Assembly (NCBI GenBank): GCA_021234155.1
Contig: JAJEKV010000025.1
Location: 9,061,642 to 9,125,641 of the forward strand
DNA from: Isoetes taiwanensis
Taxonomy: Eukaryota; Streptophyta; Lycopodiopsida; Isoetales; Isoetaceae
Reading direction: 5' to 3'
DNA length: 64,000 bases
This document shows, piece after piece, positions 23,932-35,041 of the stretch. Below the pieces are notes generated by a model. That model was not told the origin of the DNA, did no database searches, and worked only from the letters and a program-made list of their open reading frames with translations. Every line of letters starts with the position of its first letter. Positions within the stretch are counted from its first letter, which is position 1. A program made the position numbers and the translations under genes.

Positions 23932-25664
23932 TTGGTCCACTTATATGATCGTCCTGGGGTCCTTAATTCTGTGCCTGCTTTGGTAGGTGATATTCTTCAA
24001 TTCACAGAGGAGGAAGTCAAAGAAGGACTGCGGCATCTATCTAATGGCAAGTCTCCAGATCTTCAAGGTTTGCAAGCAGAATTGCTTAAATGGGGGGGTC
24101 CGCTATTGCTTCCAATCATCACTACTCCTTTAAATCAAGCTTTGCAAGAAGGCTTGCCGTAAACTTGGGTCAGCCGATGAAGGTCGTACCAATTTACAAA
24201 GCAGGTGATAGGCATGATCCTTCTAATTATCGCATGATCATGGTAAGTTCCATATTTTCAAAGCTCTTATCCAGTCTTACTGAGAAGCAGTTGACATCAT
24301 GGGCAGAACATACTGGTGTACGTGCTGTAGGACAGGCAGGCTTTCGTCCATGCCATTCTACAATAGACCATATTTTCACATTGCGCATGCTTATTGAACA
24401 TAGTCGAAGTTTGAAACAAGACCTCTATATATGCTTTGTGGATTTTACTTACGCTTTTTGATCTGATTACCACGCGAGCTTCTTTGGCGGCGCTTCTGGG
24501 GCGCAGGGGTTCCACAAGATCTTCAAAATCACGGTTTATCGGCTCTATGAAAGGGTTTTGCTAAATTTCCAAATCGGTACTCAAATCACTAGCAATATTG
24601 GAGTTAAATCGGGGTTGCCCTTTATCTCCTACACTCTTTGGCTTGTACATTGATCAATTGGAAGAATGGCTTGATAATCATGGCGTCGGAGATCCACATT
24701 TGGCACACTATATCATTAGGCAACTTATGTATGTTGATGATGTTTCACTTACGGCATATACATTTGCTAGTATGCAGCAACATTTACATGCTCTGCACAG
24801 TTTTTGTGAGAACACAGGTCTGCGTGTTAATCTCCAAAAGACCAAGCTTTTGGTAGTTCAATCTTCTCGTCACAATGTTCCCACTATGCACTATGATAGC
24901 CGCTGGTTGAAGTTGTAGATAGCTACAAAGTATCTTGGTGTAGAATTCTGTAAGAACACACTTTGGGAACAGTATATTACCAAGCGGGTGGCTGCTGGAT
25001 GGAGAGCACTCTATGCAATGCAAAATAATTGTTTTCGCGCAGAAATTCATGATTGGCCACGGAAAGCCCACTTGTTTCGGGCTTTGGTAGAGCCTGTTTT
25101 ACTGTATGGTTCTGAAGTGTGGGGGCCTGCCATTAGTGCTAGTGCTTGGGAGAGCTTGGAGCGGGTGCAAAAGTCCTTTCTCACTTCTGACCTCGGAGTT
25201 AAAACAACGGTGCCCTATGCTATTCTTTTACAAGAGGCGTGTTTTGGCCTCTTCAACATTCGCCATGAAGCGCCATCTCCACTATATCCAAAGGTGCACT
25301 ACATGGATGATGTTAGGTATCTGTTCTTGCACTTGCCATGGCTGAATCTCCTCGGCGTTTGAAGCGATGTTGGAAAGAGCATTGCACTACATGGTTTGCC
25401 GTTGGTCATTACAACCAGCCAGACCGCCTGATGCTTGCCGGTTCGATCCCCGAGCTTTTGCAACAATATCTCAATGGTCGTTTTTTCTCAAAAGATATGG
25501 GACGCAGCGATTACTTTGGCCCAAGTGAAAAAACCGGTCATTATCATGCACACATAAATCCCACCTTGGCACCAGGGCCCCAAGCTTATTTGCTTGCTTC
25601 ATTGTCGGGGAACAAGCTTGTAGCTATTGCATCAATTCGCCGCGGGGTCCCACAGTCTGGTTGA
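23932..25664 (+). pseudogene. LINE-B reverse transcriptase ORF, frameshifted
   Basis: Pieces in order: 23932-24162 (FTEEEVKEGLRHLSNGKSPD, LQAELLKWGGP), 24090-24461 (VVPIYKAGDRHDPSNYRMIM, FRPCHSTIDHIFTL, CFVDFTYAF = motif A), 24598-24918 (GCPLSPTLFGLYID = motif B, LMYVDDVSL = motif C with YVDD catalytic Asp pair, GLRVNLQKTK = motif D), 24988-25362 (EPVLLYGSEVWGP, RVQKSFL, NIRHEAPSPLY, MDDVRYL) and 25338-25664, which ends in TGA. All catalytic RT motifs are still readable, but about four frame changes are needed to join them, so the copy is inactive as written. Confidence 0.85.
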
Positions 25665-25943
25665 GGCAATTAGATGATGGGAGCGGCCGCAATTGCCGCG
25701 AAGCGAGACTATGTGCCCTGCCGCCGATTCTGTTATTGAAGATGAAAGCCATACTCTTCTCGAGTTGCCACCGCTTTTGAGATAGTCCTAATCATTTTTT
25801 GACCTTAGCATTCCATTCCACGCTTCCACAACTTCTCGGACCACCATCGTGCATGACTTGGCCTTATACATACTTGAGGTTCTAGATAAACGTCGCAATT
25901 CTCGCGAGCCCTCAGTAGTCATTATCTCCGCTTGTCTAGTATC

Positions 25944-26014
25944 ATCATTACTGCAAAGGTTTTTCCCTTGAAAACCTTTCGAGGCAGGGGTTTTTCAATC
26001 CTAGTAGTAATGAT
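25944..26014 (+). ncRNA. Conserved stem-loop in the 3' UTR of LINE-B
   Basis: ATCATTACT (25944-25952) pairs perfectly with AGTAATGAT (26006-26014). Compared with LINE-A (CTTATTACT / AGTAATAAG), stem positions 1 and 3 differ but pairing is kept: C-G became A-T and T-A became C-G. The loop keeps GGTTTTTCCCT.GAAAACC and a G-rich run before TTTTT. Likely a recognition structure for the LINE reverse transcriptase; this role is inference from other LINE families. Confidence 0.6.
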
Positions 26015-26089
26015 TGTACTAGCCCATTGTATGGGTCCCATGGTCTATTGGTCTCCGTGGACGTTAAACAACCTATTCTATTCTATTCC

Positions 26090-28879
26090 TAGCCATTATT
26101 TCCATCCCTACACCCATGCCATATTTTTATCCCATGTTCACCTTTTTGTTATGAATCCACTCCTTGAATACTTTTGCATTGACCATTTTCTTATTTTCCC
26201 ATGCATAACCCTTGGGGACTATTTATCTTCATCATTTTTGCTTTCCATCCCAGAACCTTGTTCTGTAATTTGTCACCTTTGCCCTTTTGTTCACCATTCA
26301 TTTGAACCATGTTGCTATTTTCAATGATCCATCCCTTTGAATTTTTAGCTAAGTACAGCATCATTCCCATTGTCTTTTTACTTTCATGATTATTCCCCTT
26401 GTCATATTATTTTTTATCTCTATGCTTTCCTTACCATTTTATACCCTTGTTGTTGCCATGCCCCCTGCTTTAAATATTTCTTCATGGTCGAACCTTGCAA
26501 TTGTGTCTCAAGGGCTTCCCTAGAAGTAGGTGACCTCACTCAAATTTGCCTTGCACCAAATTGTTTTCCATGGTCGAAAGTATTTCATTTTTTAAAGCTC
26601 ATAATTATTGGCTTAATTTAACCCCTCCAGACCATGTCGAAGACGTCTAAATACCTTAACAAGTGAATACGTTGAAAATACAAAGAAACTCTTTCTTTCC
26701 CCTTTTTTGTATAACTATGGCACTAATGCAGACCTGGCTTTGAAGCTTTGGAGAATTTTTTGCGAACAAGCGTGAAGTTGGTAGGCCTATATATAGTTTG
26801 AATGAATGGAAATTGCTAAGCTTCTGTGTGGATCTCACACGTAGTATCATGTAAAAATTGAATGTACGACATTAAATATATCAATGGAGATAATTTTGGG
26901 CCTATGGTAAGTATTACGGAAAAAGGGGGTATGATGCATCACTTAGCTTTGGCTATAAAATAAATGGTATAAAAGAAATGGGCACTAGGAATATATGAAG
27001 ATAAGCTAGTGAAATAATGGTGAAGGATGAAACCAAATTAAGTAGATAAACTTAAACACTAGGTTTAGTTATTAGGGCATTTTATCCAAGCTGTGAAAGC
27101 CACATATAGAAACGGCAGGTAGCGTGCATATGGAAGAGGTTCGCACAGGGCATGCCTGAGCTGCAAATGGAAACCGGTTGGACTTCCTTTTGATTTCACC
27201 TCAATACTTTTCCGGTTATGGTAGGATTCCTCTCAACGGTTTATTGCTCGGATTGTGGGTGCCTATGGCGGCTGCAGATAGATTTGATATGCTTCAGAAG
27301 CATGATTTGAAAACGAAAATGAGACGATTATCTGGAGCTTCAATAACCAGGTCAGTATGGCACTTTCAATATTATCGAATGTTGGAGGCAAAATCCCTAG
27401 TGCAGAGTGCAGACGTGATGATAGATGTTGCAATGGTGGCAATAAAAACAAAAATAAATAATGTGGAACATAAGACCTTTGAATTTTTTCAAAGTGCTAA
27501 AATTCGAATTAGCTATTTCCAACAACCCTAGCGCCGCTTCCCTCTTAGGAAGCGAGGAAGAGTGGCCGCTTCGGGAAATGCCGTGGAAATCATCGCTATG
27601 CTGCTTGTAACTGTGGATGGCCGCTTGTGATTCATATACAGGTAATTAATCTTGGCCTTAAATGTCATACACGATTTAGGAAGATATTTAGTTTGGATGC
27701 TCTGGGCCTGATCCATGATTGAGCCGATTCGGCTGCTTATAGGAGTCTGTATGCTTATGCAAGATCCTGCTCTATCAAAAGGCGAGTGGCATCTGCCATT
27801 CCGATGGAGTTACAAGCTGAGAAAAAGACTTTCAGGAATGCAAGAAACTAAAAAACGGAGCTCTCACATTCAGGTTTGACTAGATATTTATCTAATTCTA
27901 TTCATATTTTCGCTCAATGATTTGGCTATGTTCTGCTCCGCCTTGCCTGTAAAATGAGATGACTATGTTTTAAAAATGCTATCACAAATATCTAGGTCTG
28001 TGTTTATATAAAATGATTTGGCTGCCTCTGCCTTGCCCATAAAATATTAGGGATCTGATATGTAATCAACTGAGGTGTTTACTGGAAGTTTGGGGAGTTG
28101 AAATGGATTTTGTTATTACTTTAACAAATCAAGTTCCTTATTGCTTCCATAGTTCTTCTGATTTTGAAATGAGCCCCAGTTTAATCCTAATTGTATTTCT
28201 TGTCTAGCTTTTGTCTAGTTAGCTTCTTGCATCTTAATTATGTTCTATTATTTATTGCATATTTCAGATGGTCTATTATTTATTGCATATTTCAGATGTT
28301 GGTGAGCCTATGGTAGAAGCTTGCTGCAAAGCATTAATTGAAGGTAAGGAACAACAATATAACATGCGGTAATACTGGTTAGAAACTTTGTTTGCAACAA
28401 AATTAGCTTCGGAATATTTTAATGTCTGTGATAGGAATACTTTTCAATGATGGATGGTCAAAGGGGCTAGCTCATCGAAGCTGTAGAATCCCTCTATACC
28501 TTCAATGCTAAGTGGTGAGACTGCTTTTTATTTTATTAATTTAGCAAATTCACATTGGCCTACTTACTGGTTAAATTGGCTGCAGGTAATTAGAGCTTGA
28601 GCTCCTTTACACAAGCTTGAAGCTTGGGCTCATGTGTTTGAGTCCTTTTCACAAATATTAGACATGTAATGACAGTTGTTTCTCTCTTGGTGGTGAAATG
28701 AAAATTGTGCATTTTTTCATAATGTACTTGTTACTACTTGAATAAAGGAAATTTTTTCACATTCTTGTCTATAAATTTGTAAGATATATTTATGTCAATT
28801 TAAGCATCAACATATCCTTAGAATGCAACTGTGGAAGGCAACTAGATTTAATTTAAACGGCAACTAAATCCAGAATATG
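26090..28879. other. CACTA interior right of LINE-B: a few exon-like pieces, no identified gene
   Basis: Plus-strand segments have splice-like borders: about 27278-27351 (DRFDMLQKHDLKTKMRRLSG between CTGCAG and CCAG|GTCAGT), about 27541-27625 (KRGRVAASGNAVEIIAMLL) and about 28296-28344 (DVGEPMVEACCKALIEG between TTTCAG and AAG|GTAAGG). They may belong to the same captured gene as the tandem units or to another. No transposase motif is visible. The rest is AT-rich, with a small duplication TGGTCTATTATTTATTGCAT at about 28250-28296. Confidence 0.35.
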
Positions 28880-29278
28880 CTGCAAAAATGTTTCTGACGA
28901 AAATGTTGACGCAGATTTTGACGAATTTTTTGACGATTATGCTGACGAAAAATCTGACGATTTTGTTGACGAAAAATCTGACGATTTTGCTGTCGAAAAA
29001 TTTGACGATTTTGCTAACGAATAATCTGACGATTTTGATGATGAACAAGTCTGACGATTTTGCTGACTAACCCTGATGTTTTTTTTGACAATTTTCTTGA
29101 CGCTTAATCGTCAAAGAGTTAACGATTTTTTTGACGATTTTTCTGACGAAGTCTAACGTTATATCGACAGATAGAAATCGTCAGATAAATCGTCAGCCAG
29201 TGGGGTCTAGACAGTTGTCTGTTTTGTGAAGACCATCTGACGATTTTGCTGACGCAGAACACTTATTCTCTTGTAGTG
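28880..29278. repeat. Right subterminal CTGACG array and TIR of the CACTA element
   Basis: The motif CTGACGA/TTGACGA, separated by AAAAAT or TTTTGC, recurs more than fifteen times in inverted orientation to the left array, followed by GCTGACGCAGAACACTTATT and the terminal CTCTTGTAGTG. An open frame across 28848-29048 (minus) is only the translation of this periodic repeat. Local variants (CTGTCGA, CTAACGA, GATGATGA) show drift from a CTGACGAAAAAT core. Confidence 0.85.
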
Positions 29279-29281
29279 TAG

Positions 29282-30608
29282 GAGACACCAAAGTACCCAT
29301 TATGCTATATGCTGATGACTTAAGCATGATGGCCACAAAAAAATAAAGGGATGCACAGGTGACTAAAGCTACTCGAGATCTTCTGCGAAAGGACAGGGTT
29401 AACGGTGAATCTCGCGAAAACCAAAATAGTCATTTTCGGTAACAGGAATAGACACAAACCTTTCAAGTATATGGGGACAGGACTAGAGGAATTAACAGAA
29501 TACAGGTACCTGGGATATGACGCACACAAGACGGGGAAATGGGCTAAAGGCGCATATGCCAGGTTTCAATCAGCGATTGGAAGCTACTTCAGTATGAAAA
29601 AAATTCTGTAATAAAAGCAGAATAATCGACTGGGAGATCAAGCGCTACTTGTTCAGTGGTCGTGTCGACACAACTATATAGTGCTAAGGCATGGGGACCG
29701 GGCCTAACAGACAAGAAATGGGATAAACAAGAAGGGATCCTTAGACAATGGTATAAACAGTCACCCAGGGAAGCTATCAATCATCGCAATCAACGAGTCA
29801 GCAAAATCACACATCATAATAAGCAGTGGATGGTGGTTCAAGGATGTAGCAATATGGACCAGAGAAATGGGGATGAACCTAAGTGACTTAGTAAATGAAG
29901 GGAAATGGAATGAAGACTGGGCCGACAAGGCAACAAGAGCATGGCTGCGAAAACACACCGGACCCAAGACACTATGGTTCAATGCAGTTTTCAATCCAGA
30001 ACAGCAGATAGGGCAGCAGATGTACGAGACAATATACTAGGGAAGGCCATGAGAGACGTCCTGGCGAGATTCGGGATGGGGAGTCATGATCTAAGAATTG
30101 AAAAAGATCGGATATGCAGAATCTGTGACACGAGAAAAGTAGAGGATGAAAACCACCTGCTCAACGAGTGCCCAGCGTACGGAGACATCAGGAACAAGTA
30201 CAGAGACATAAGATGGGGACAGCCAGTGCATACCCTGATGATAAGGGCAGATACAATGAAAGATCTGGCAGATGCGATCCAGGAGATGTTGACCAAGCAC
30301 CGAGAAGCACACAAAGAAAGAGGCCTTATAATATGAATCGCCCAAGAGGTGAGACATGGAAGCCCACAAAACGCTCCGCTGAAAGCTGCTTGATAACGAC
30401 GCATCACCGTACGGCCATGATGCCGATCAAAAATGGGATGTCGGTACTAATAGAAGCTAAGAAAAGCCTTCAAAAAAGGCTACAATATATCAGTGTGGAT
30501 TGCTAGTAGCGCCCTTTAGGGAGCTCGCCCACGCTACATAAGTCTAGGGGCCTTAGGGCACAAGGGACAATAATTCTATTCTATTCTATTCTATTCTATT
30601 CTATTCTA
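29282..30608 (+). pseudogene. LINE-D, third piece: RT motif C to the 3' end, with ATTCT tail
   Basis: Starts GDTKVPIMLYADDLSMMA, where YADD is the catalytic RT motif C, directly continuing the frame of the piece at 12228-12260. A TAA in an A-rich run near 29338-29346 breaks the frame. Then come LAKTKIVIFGNRNRHKPF (motif D region) and LEELTEYRYLGYD, a region with a Trp-rich thumb, and 29941-30336 with CRICDTRKVEDENHLLNECP, a CCHC zinc knuckle normal near the LINE C-terminus, ending at ATATGA. The 3' UTR ends in (ATTCT)n at 30573-30608. Its 3' UTR sequence differs from LINE-A/B, so it is another family sharing the tail type. Confidence 0.88.
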
Positions 30609-31020
30609 ATTTACTTCGCCTCTGCTTGATATTTCATTATTTAATCAAATTGCTAAAATGACACTCTAATCTAAGGTTCCCCTAACAAGGGTCCCTCAGG
30701 ATTGTTAAACTAAGACATCACAGACTCAATATACATGAGTAGTAGCAAGGGGTCTGCTAATTAGCATTAGGCAAATTAATTCCACTAAATAGCACTTTCT
30801 CATGAGGACTCGCATCATGCATCCAAACTGCCGAATAGATAGGCTCTTTCATTCATTCATCTCAGCAGGTGTTTTACATTGATTGAGAGTGGCTAGCCGC
30901 ACATCGCAGGCTACCCAATATAAATATAAATTATTACAAATATATAGCTAAAAACAACTCCTCAATTGAGTTGTTAAAATAAAAATGTATGATGAGATGT
31001 TGGATGATGTACCTGCTGAA
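30609..31020. other. Interval with no recognisable gene
   Basis: AT-rich DNA between the tail of LINE-D and the LINE-C remnant. No open frame with a motif is present. Confidence 0.4.
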
Positions 31021-31100
31021 GGCTTATGACCGGGATTTAAAAACCCCGCCCTTTTAGGTTTTCGAGGAAAAACTCTAGTGATAAGCCCTCAGCAAGGGGC
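31021..31100 (-). mobile_element. LINE-C: 3' UTR stem-loop remnant of the LINE-A/B family
   Basis: On the minus strand this reads GGCTTATCACTAGAGTTTTTCC, TCGAAAACC, a GGCGGGG run, TTTTT and GGTCATAAGCC. The outer GGCTTAT/ATAAGCC pair at 31021-31087 again forms a stem, and the loop matches LINE-A and LINE-B. Sequence beyond about 31100 does not match, so only the very 3' end of a LINE was inserted or survives. No clear ATTCT tail is left. Confidence 0.6.
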
Positions 31101-31130
31101 TTGGACAATCGTCAGGCTTGGAATATAAGT

Positions 31131-31240
31131 ATAAGGAGGGGGAGGGAGAGGGAGGGAGGGAGGGAGAGAGGGAGAGGGATGGAGGGAGAGAGAGGGGGAG
31201 AGAGGGAGGGAGGGAGGGAGAGAGAGAGAGAGCGAGAGCG
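31131..31240. repeat. GA-rich simple repeat
   Basis: A ~110-base stretch of GGGA, GAGG and GAGA motifs grading into (GA)n and GAGCGA. Purine-only on the plus strand. It lies next to the LINE-C remnant, as the GGGA runs do next to LINE-A. Confidence 0.9.
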
Positions 31241-31893
31241 AGAGAAGAATTAATTAATTATACATAATTAAAAAGGGGGGAAGGGTGGGTTCAAGAGAAA
31301 AAGAGAAGGAAACTGCTGAGACGAAGAAGAAACACCGATTTGAGAAGCTGAAGACTCTTGCTATAAAAACCTAAACCAGAGGTCCAAAACTGCATGCAAA
31401 ACATGCATGTATGCATGCTCTTCCTCATGAGAATCACGATCCAATGGAGTGGATCGACTATCATTCTCCATATGGCATCTAACACAAAAACAACAAGGTG
31501 CTGCGCACAGAAGGTGCCATCCAGTGCCTCGAGGGTGTGTTTGCATATTCTTTTCACCCCATATCATGGGAGTGGATTGATGCTCCCTCTGCACCAGGTA
31601 CCCTGTGTTAAAGGATACATTTGGGTTTAATTCAACTCCCACAAGTGCACAAAGCGCGAGCAGGAAGCTAGCCCTGTGGGGAAAGTTTCTTGCTAAATTG
31701 GAGCTTGAGAAATTGTGGGTTTTGAACGTTTTGATGCCCCCCTTCTTAACAACACTGAAGCTTTAAATCACCTAACTGCTTCCCTATAAGATTTTGCCTT
31801 TTGCATCAACATACAATTAAACATGTCAAATAACTCAAATATAATAACAAAATTCAAATCAATCCTAGGAAGAAAATCAATGCACCATTCTGC

Positions 31894-32310
31894 TTGCTAA
31901 ATGAGCTTATAATTGTGTCACTGGGTAACCATAGTGTCTCACGACAAAGGGCATTCCGTCTTGGTTCTGGTTGGCTCCTATGGTCGATATGGGAGCGTCA
32001 CAGACACCACATCTTCCAGGGCATTAATTCATCTGCACGCGGTGTTATTACGATGGCCCAGAAAAAGATATTGACAGCCTACGAGTGTTCCACCCTTGAA
32101 TCAGAAATGATGGAACACATCTGGATTCAGTATCTTCGAATTGATTCTTATCGTTAGTCTCCTATTCTAGAGTAAATACATTGTGCTCCAGGCTCGTGCT
32201 CCCGTGGCATCTTTTTGTGCTTACACAGTTAGATGAGACACGTAAATTTTGTACTTTTTATCTGATTAATAAACTTTTTGGCTTTCGTCCTTCAAAAAAG
32301 AAAAAAGAAA
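31894..32310 (+). pseudogene. 3' end of an L1-type LINE with A-rich tail
   Basis: The open frame to 32157 contains FRLGSGWLLWSIWERHRHHI followed by FQG, the W.IW..RN..IF-type block at the C-terminus of plant L1 reverse transcriptases, then about 50 more residues and a stop. A 3' UTR with AATAAAC follows and an A-rich tail (AAAAAAGAAAAAAGAAAAAA) begins at 32296. Only the last ~400 bases are present. This is a different LINE class from LINE-A/B/D, which use ATTCT tails. Confidence 0.55.
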
Positions 32311-33390
32311 AAACCCAGACTTAACTAGTCAGGACAACAATCCTTCTAGCCAATCAAACTACTGCAATCAATTCCTAAGTAGCTTAATCATTCTATACAT
32401 TGTCTTGAGCTTAGGACAAAGATAGTGCATCATATCCAGGTCTAAACAAGTTTCATAACTTTAAATAGATAAAATATCTTTGCTTTCCTACCCTACAATA
32501 TCTTTTTACCTCTATGGCCCATGCTAAGCATGCCTTTTCTTATGCCAAACCTTTTACTTTTGCATGTACAACTGCTACTTCAACCCGGCGCATGGTTGAG
32601 GTCCAACACTTTTGAATAGCCTTAAAAAGTCTGTTTGATATTGACTATGTAAACACATATTTTTTTTTAAAAAAAGGGGAAAGGGGTCAGCTTTAACTTT
32701 ATGCATGCTTTTCCACATGTCATATCCTTTTAAAGAAGTTTTTTGCAATGTATATCCTGTTATAATCATGCATGCAGATCATACTCTTAACTCCATTTTC
32801 ATTTCCTTATTATCACGTTTACCCCATTTATGGTAACATATCTAACTTTCTAGAATTGTAAGGCTTCAGATAAAACCATATTCGGCAATTACTATGCCTA
32901 TTTTTTTATATATATCCAGACCACATCTTCCTGTTTAACAATACATAGCTAACTTTAAATAGGCAACATTTTTATTTCCGTGATCAGGCATATATTTCTG
33001 TTCCTTGCTTTTAACACCTCCTTAGCTTAGATATTACATGCAATAGAGTCTTAAACCATTGAACATAAGCCTGCTCAATATTATCCTTACTTAGAAGTTC
33101 TAAGTTATAATTTCTTCATATTCAGTTCAGAAACCAACAATAATTCAGTTGTAAGCTTTGCCTTTTCAACCAACAAAATCAAACTAAAGCAGAATATGCT
33201 AAAACCAGGAAGAACCGTATTTAAATATTATCTAGCTTGAACTAACAAACATATGCCGCAGATGACAGGTTAAAACATGTCAGTTCATGCCATGCTCTTA
33301 CCATCAGCTCATTTTTTAATTCTGTTTGAGCTTGTGCACTACATGCAAATTCAGAGCTTTCATTGAGCTATAGAGTTACAAAAACTTTCA
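32311..33390. other. Interval with no recognisable gene
   Basis: AT-rich sequence without convincing coding potential or repeats on either strand, ending at the target site of the chromovirus. Confidence 0.4.
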
Positions 33391-33395
33391 AATAC

Positions 33396-35028
33396 TGTGA
33401 CGCTCCCTGCTAAACATACGGCGCCCGGCCGTACACTTGGCAGGAAATCCCCCATCCGGCTCGACAACTGCATGGGACCTTCGTCTACCCCGCACTCTGA
33501 GGTGACTCTAGTGCGGGAAGGGAACACGAAGGTGTCTTGCGCGCCCTTCCCCTATGGGCTCCTATAGCGGAAGGCGATAACCGCGTCGAGAACTAGCATA
33601 AAACATATATAAATACTACCCACGAGGGGGTGCATCGCACATAAACCAGCATAGATGATAATCACAAACCATAAAGCGGAGGCTCCTACCGGCTCGGACT
33701 TCGTGGGAGGATGGCCCGGCCGTAGGCCTCAAGATAGAAGCCCAGAGTCATGGCAATGGCGTGGGTGGCATAGAACTAATGGCTAGGGTTGACCACTCCA
33801 TCCGCCCCTCCCACATACATACTTTGCGGATGGGCTGGGTCCGGGCTCGGCCGGGACTCTAGCCTTGGGAGGCCCAGCGATCCCATGGCATCACCCATGG
33901 GGACTACTCGAGGTTGCATCTCCACGTCGATGAAGGCGGGAAGGGTTGCATCTCCCTTCCCGGGGTCTAGAGGTGCGGTAGGCTGCTAGAGAATGGTGGC
34001 GACACCACGATTCGTACCAGTGAACCCCCCCAAAGCGAGAGCCAAGCCATCACTTGCGGCTCTCGAGAGGCGAGAGCAACACCATTGCCCCGGGAGGTGT
34101 CGGACCCATGCTCGGCCCACAGTGACCGGCCATAAGCCCTAGCCCACTATGGGATCCCCCGAAGCCCCCACTCGGCAGGGATCCTCCCTCCACTTTCCCT
34201 CTAGCCCTGTTATCTGGTGCTGAGTCATATCATAGCCTCAATAGCCTGGTGGGCTCCTATGCACAGGCCGCAACTAATAGGAACTAAGGGATCTACTCTA
34301 GGAACATACTACATATGGCCCTAGGTCTCTACCCCCCTTCCCAATACAAGAGGAGCAAACATGATCAACCAACAACATATAATCATCACATCATGAGAAT
34401 AATCATAAGAAGAACATCTTAACCTAATCATACAACTAACTAATAGTTAGGGTTCCTTGATTAGGGTTCAAGATGTTGAATATGGGTTCTAGGATGGCTC
34501 TACTCTAGATACAAAATACTAGCACATCTTGGAATGCTAATCCCAGATGAGCTATCACAACTACTATCCTACATACCTGCTCCTGATGCTCTCCCTCCAG
34601 ATCCGGGCGCCTCCATAGTCTTCGACTCACAAGCTGCTATTCCCCCTCCAAGAACGGTTCTACCTGAAATTTCTTTGCACCGGCCTATGCCTAACGAACG
34701 ATGTTCGAAACGGGGTTTCGAACAAGTAGGTGAGTCTCTGGGTGCTAGGGCTGGAAAGAGGTCTAGGGTTAGGGTTTATGCCTATATAAGTTAGGTCCAC
34801 CTAGGATGCCATGTGGCACCAATCGGGTGAGTCCTGTGTGGCGGTGCCCCAATAGGTTAAGGCCACGTGGATAATGGCTTAACCTATGGTTGGCTAAGTT
34901 ATGAGAATAACTTAGCCATGCCCCCTAGTGCCACGATCTATGGTATACAAGGCTATAAAGATAGACTTGTATGGTGACGGATCCAGGAATATACGTATTT
35001 ATGGCGTATATTCCCTTGGACCGTCACA
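33396..35028 (-). repeat. 3' LTR of the chromovirus
   Basis: 1633 bases, TGTGACG...CGTCACA, paired with 43124-44749. The half at 34200-35028 is almost identical between LTRs; the half at 33396-34190 differs by many small indels, typically CTG versus CCG or CAGG versus GCAG. The stretch TAGGGTTAGGGTTT near 34760 is internal LTR sequence, not telomere. Confidence 0.95.
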
Positions 35029-35041
35029 TTCTCCCCCCCTT
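35029..35041 (-). other. Polypurine tract of the chromovirus
   Basis: On the minus strand AAGGGGGGGAGAA abuts the 3' LTR start TGTGACGG. This is where plus-strand DNA synthesis would be primed. It fixes the element's orientation as minus. Confidence 0.85.

Larger units (their letters stand above)
23925..26089 (+). mobile_element. LINE-B: 5'-truncated non-LTR retrotransposon with ATTCT tail
   Basis: Same family as LINE-A. It begins inside the RT N-terminal block, runs through RT and the C-terminal region, then a 3' UTR with GGGTCCCATGG...ATTGGTCTCCGTGGACG and a (TATTC)n tail at 26074-26088. No endonuclease is present, consistent with 5' truncation during insertion. It lies inside the CACTA element and so inserted after that element formed, or was acquired with its cargo. 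Confidence 0.85.
12261..29278. mobile_element. 17.0 kb CACTA (En/Spm-type) DNA transposon, apparently non-autonomous
   Basis: The left end begins CACTACAAGAG and the right end finishes CTCTTGTAGTG. The first 42 bases of both ends align without gaps at 35 of 42 positions. A 3-bp target duplication TAG flanks it (12258-12260, 29279-29281), as expected for CACTA elements. Just inside each end are dense CGTCAG/CTGACG arrays, matching the subterminal transposase-binding repeats of this superfamily. Inside are a tandemly repeated ~4 kb gene-like unit, LINE-B, and scattered exon-like sequence; I find no TNPD-type transposase or TNPA-like gene. It inserted into the RT of LINE-D. Confidence 0.9.

Noticed and set aside
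28848..29070. Opposing repetitive frames (KIVRFFV.. and LTKNLTILL..)
   Set aside because: They are translations of the periodic CTGACGAAAAAT subterminal array of the CACTA element.
28880..29262. CRISPR-like array
   Set aside because: The short repeats are 6-12 bases with degenerate spacers and inverted partners at the other end of a TIR-bounded element in a plant-like genome; this is a CACTA subterminal array.
34755..34780. Telomere-like TAGGGTTAGGGTTT (also at about 44480)
   Set aside because: Only two units, present at the same place in both LTRs of the chromovirus, so it is ordinary LTR sequence.
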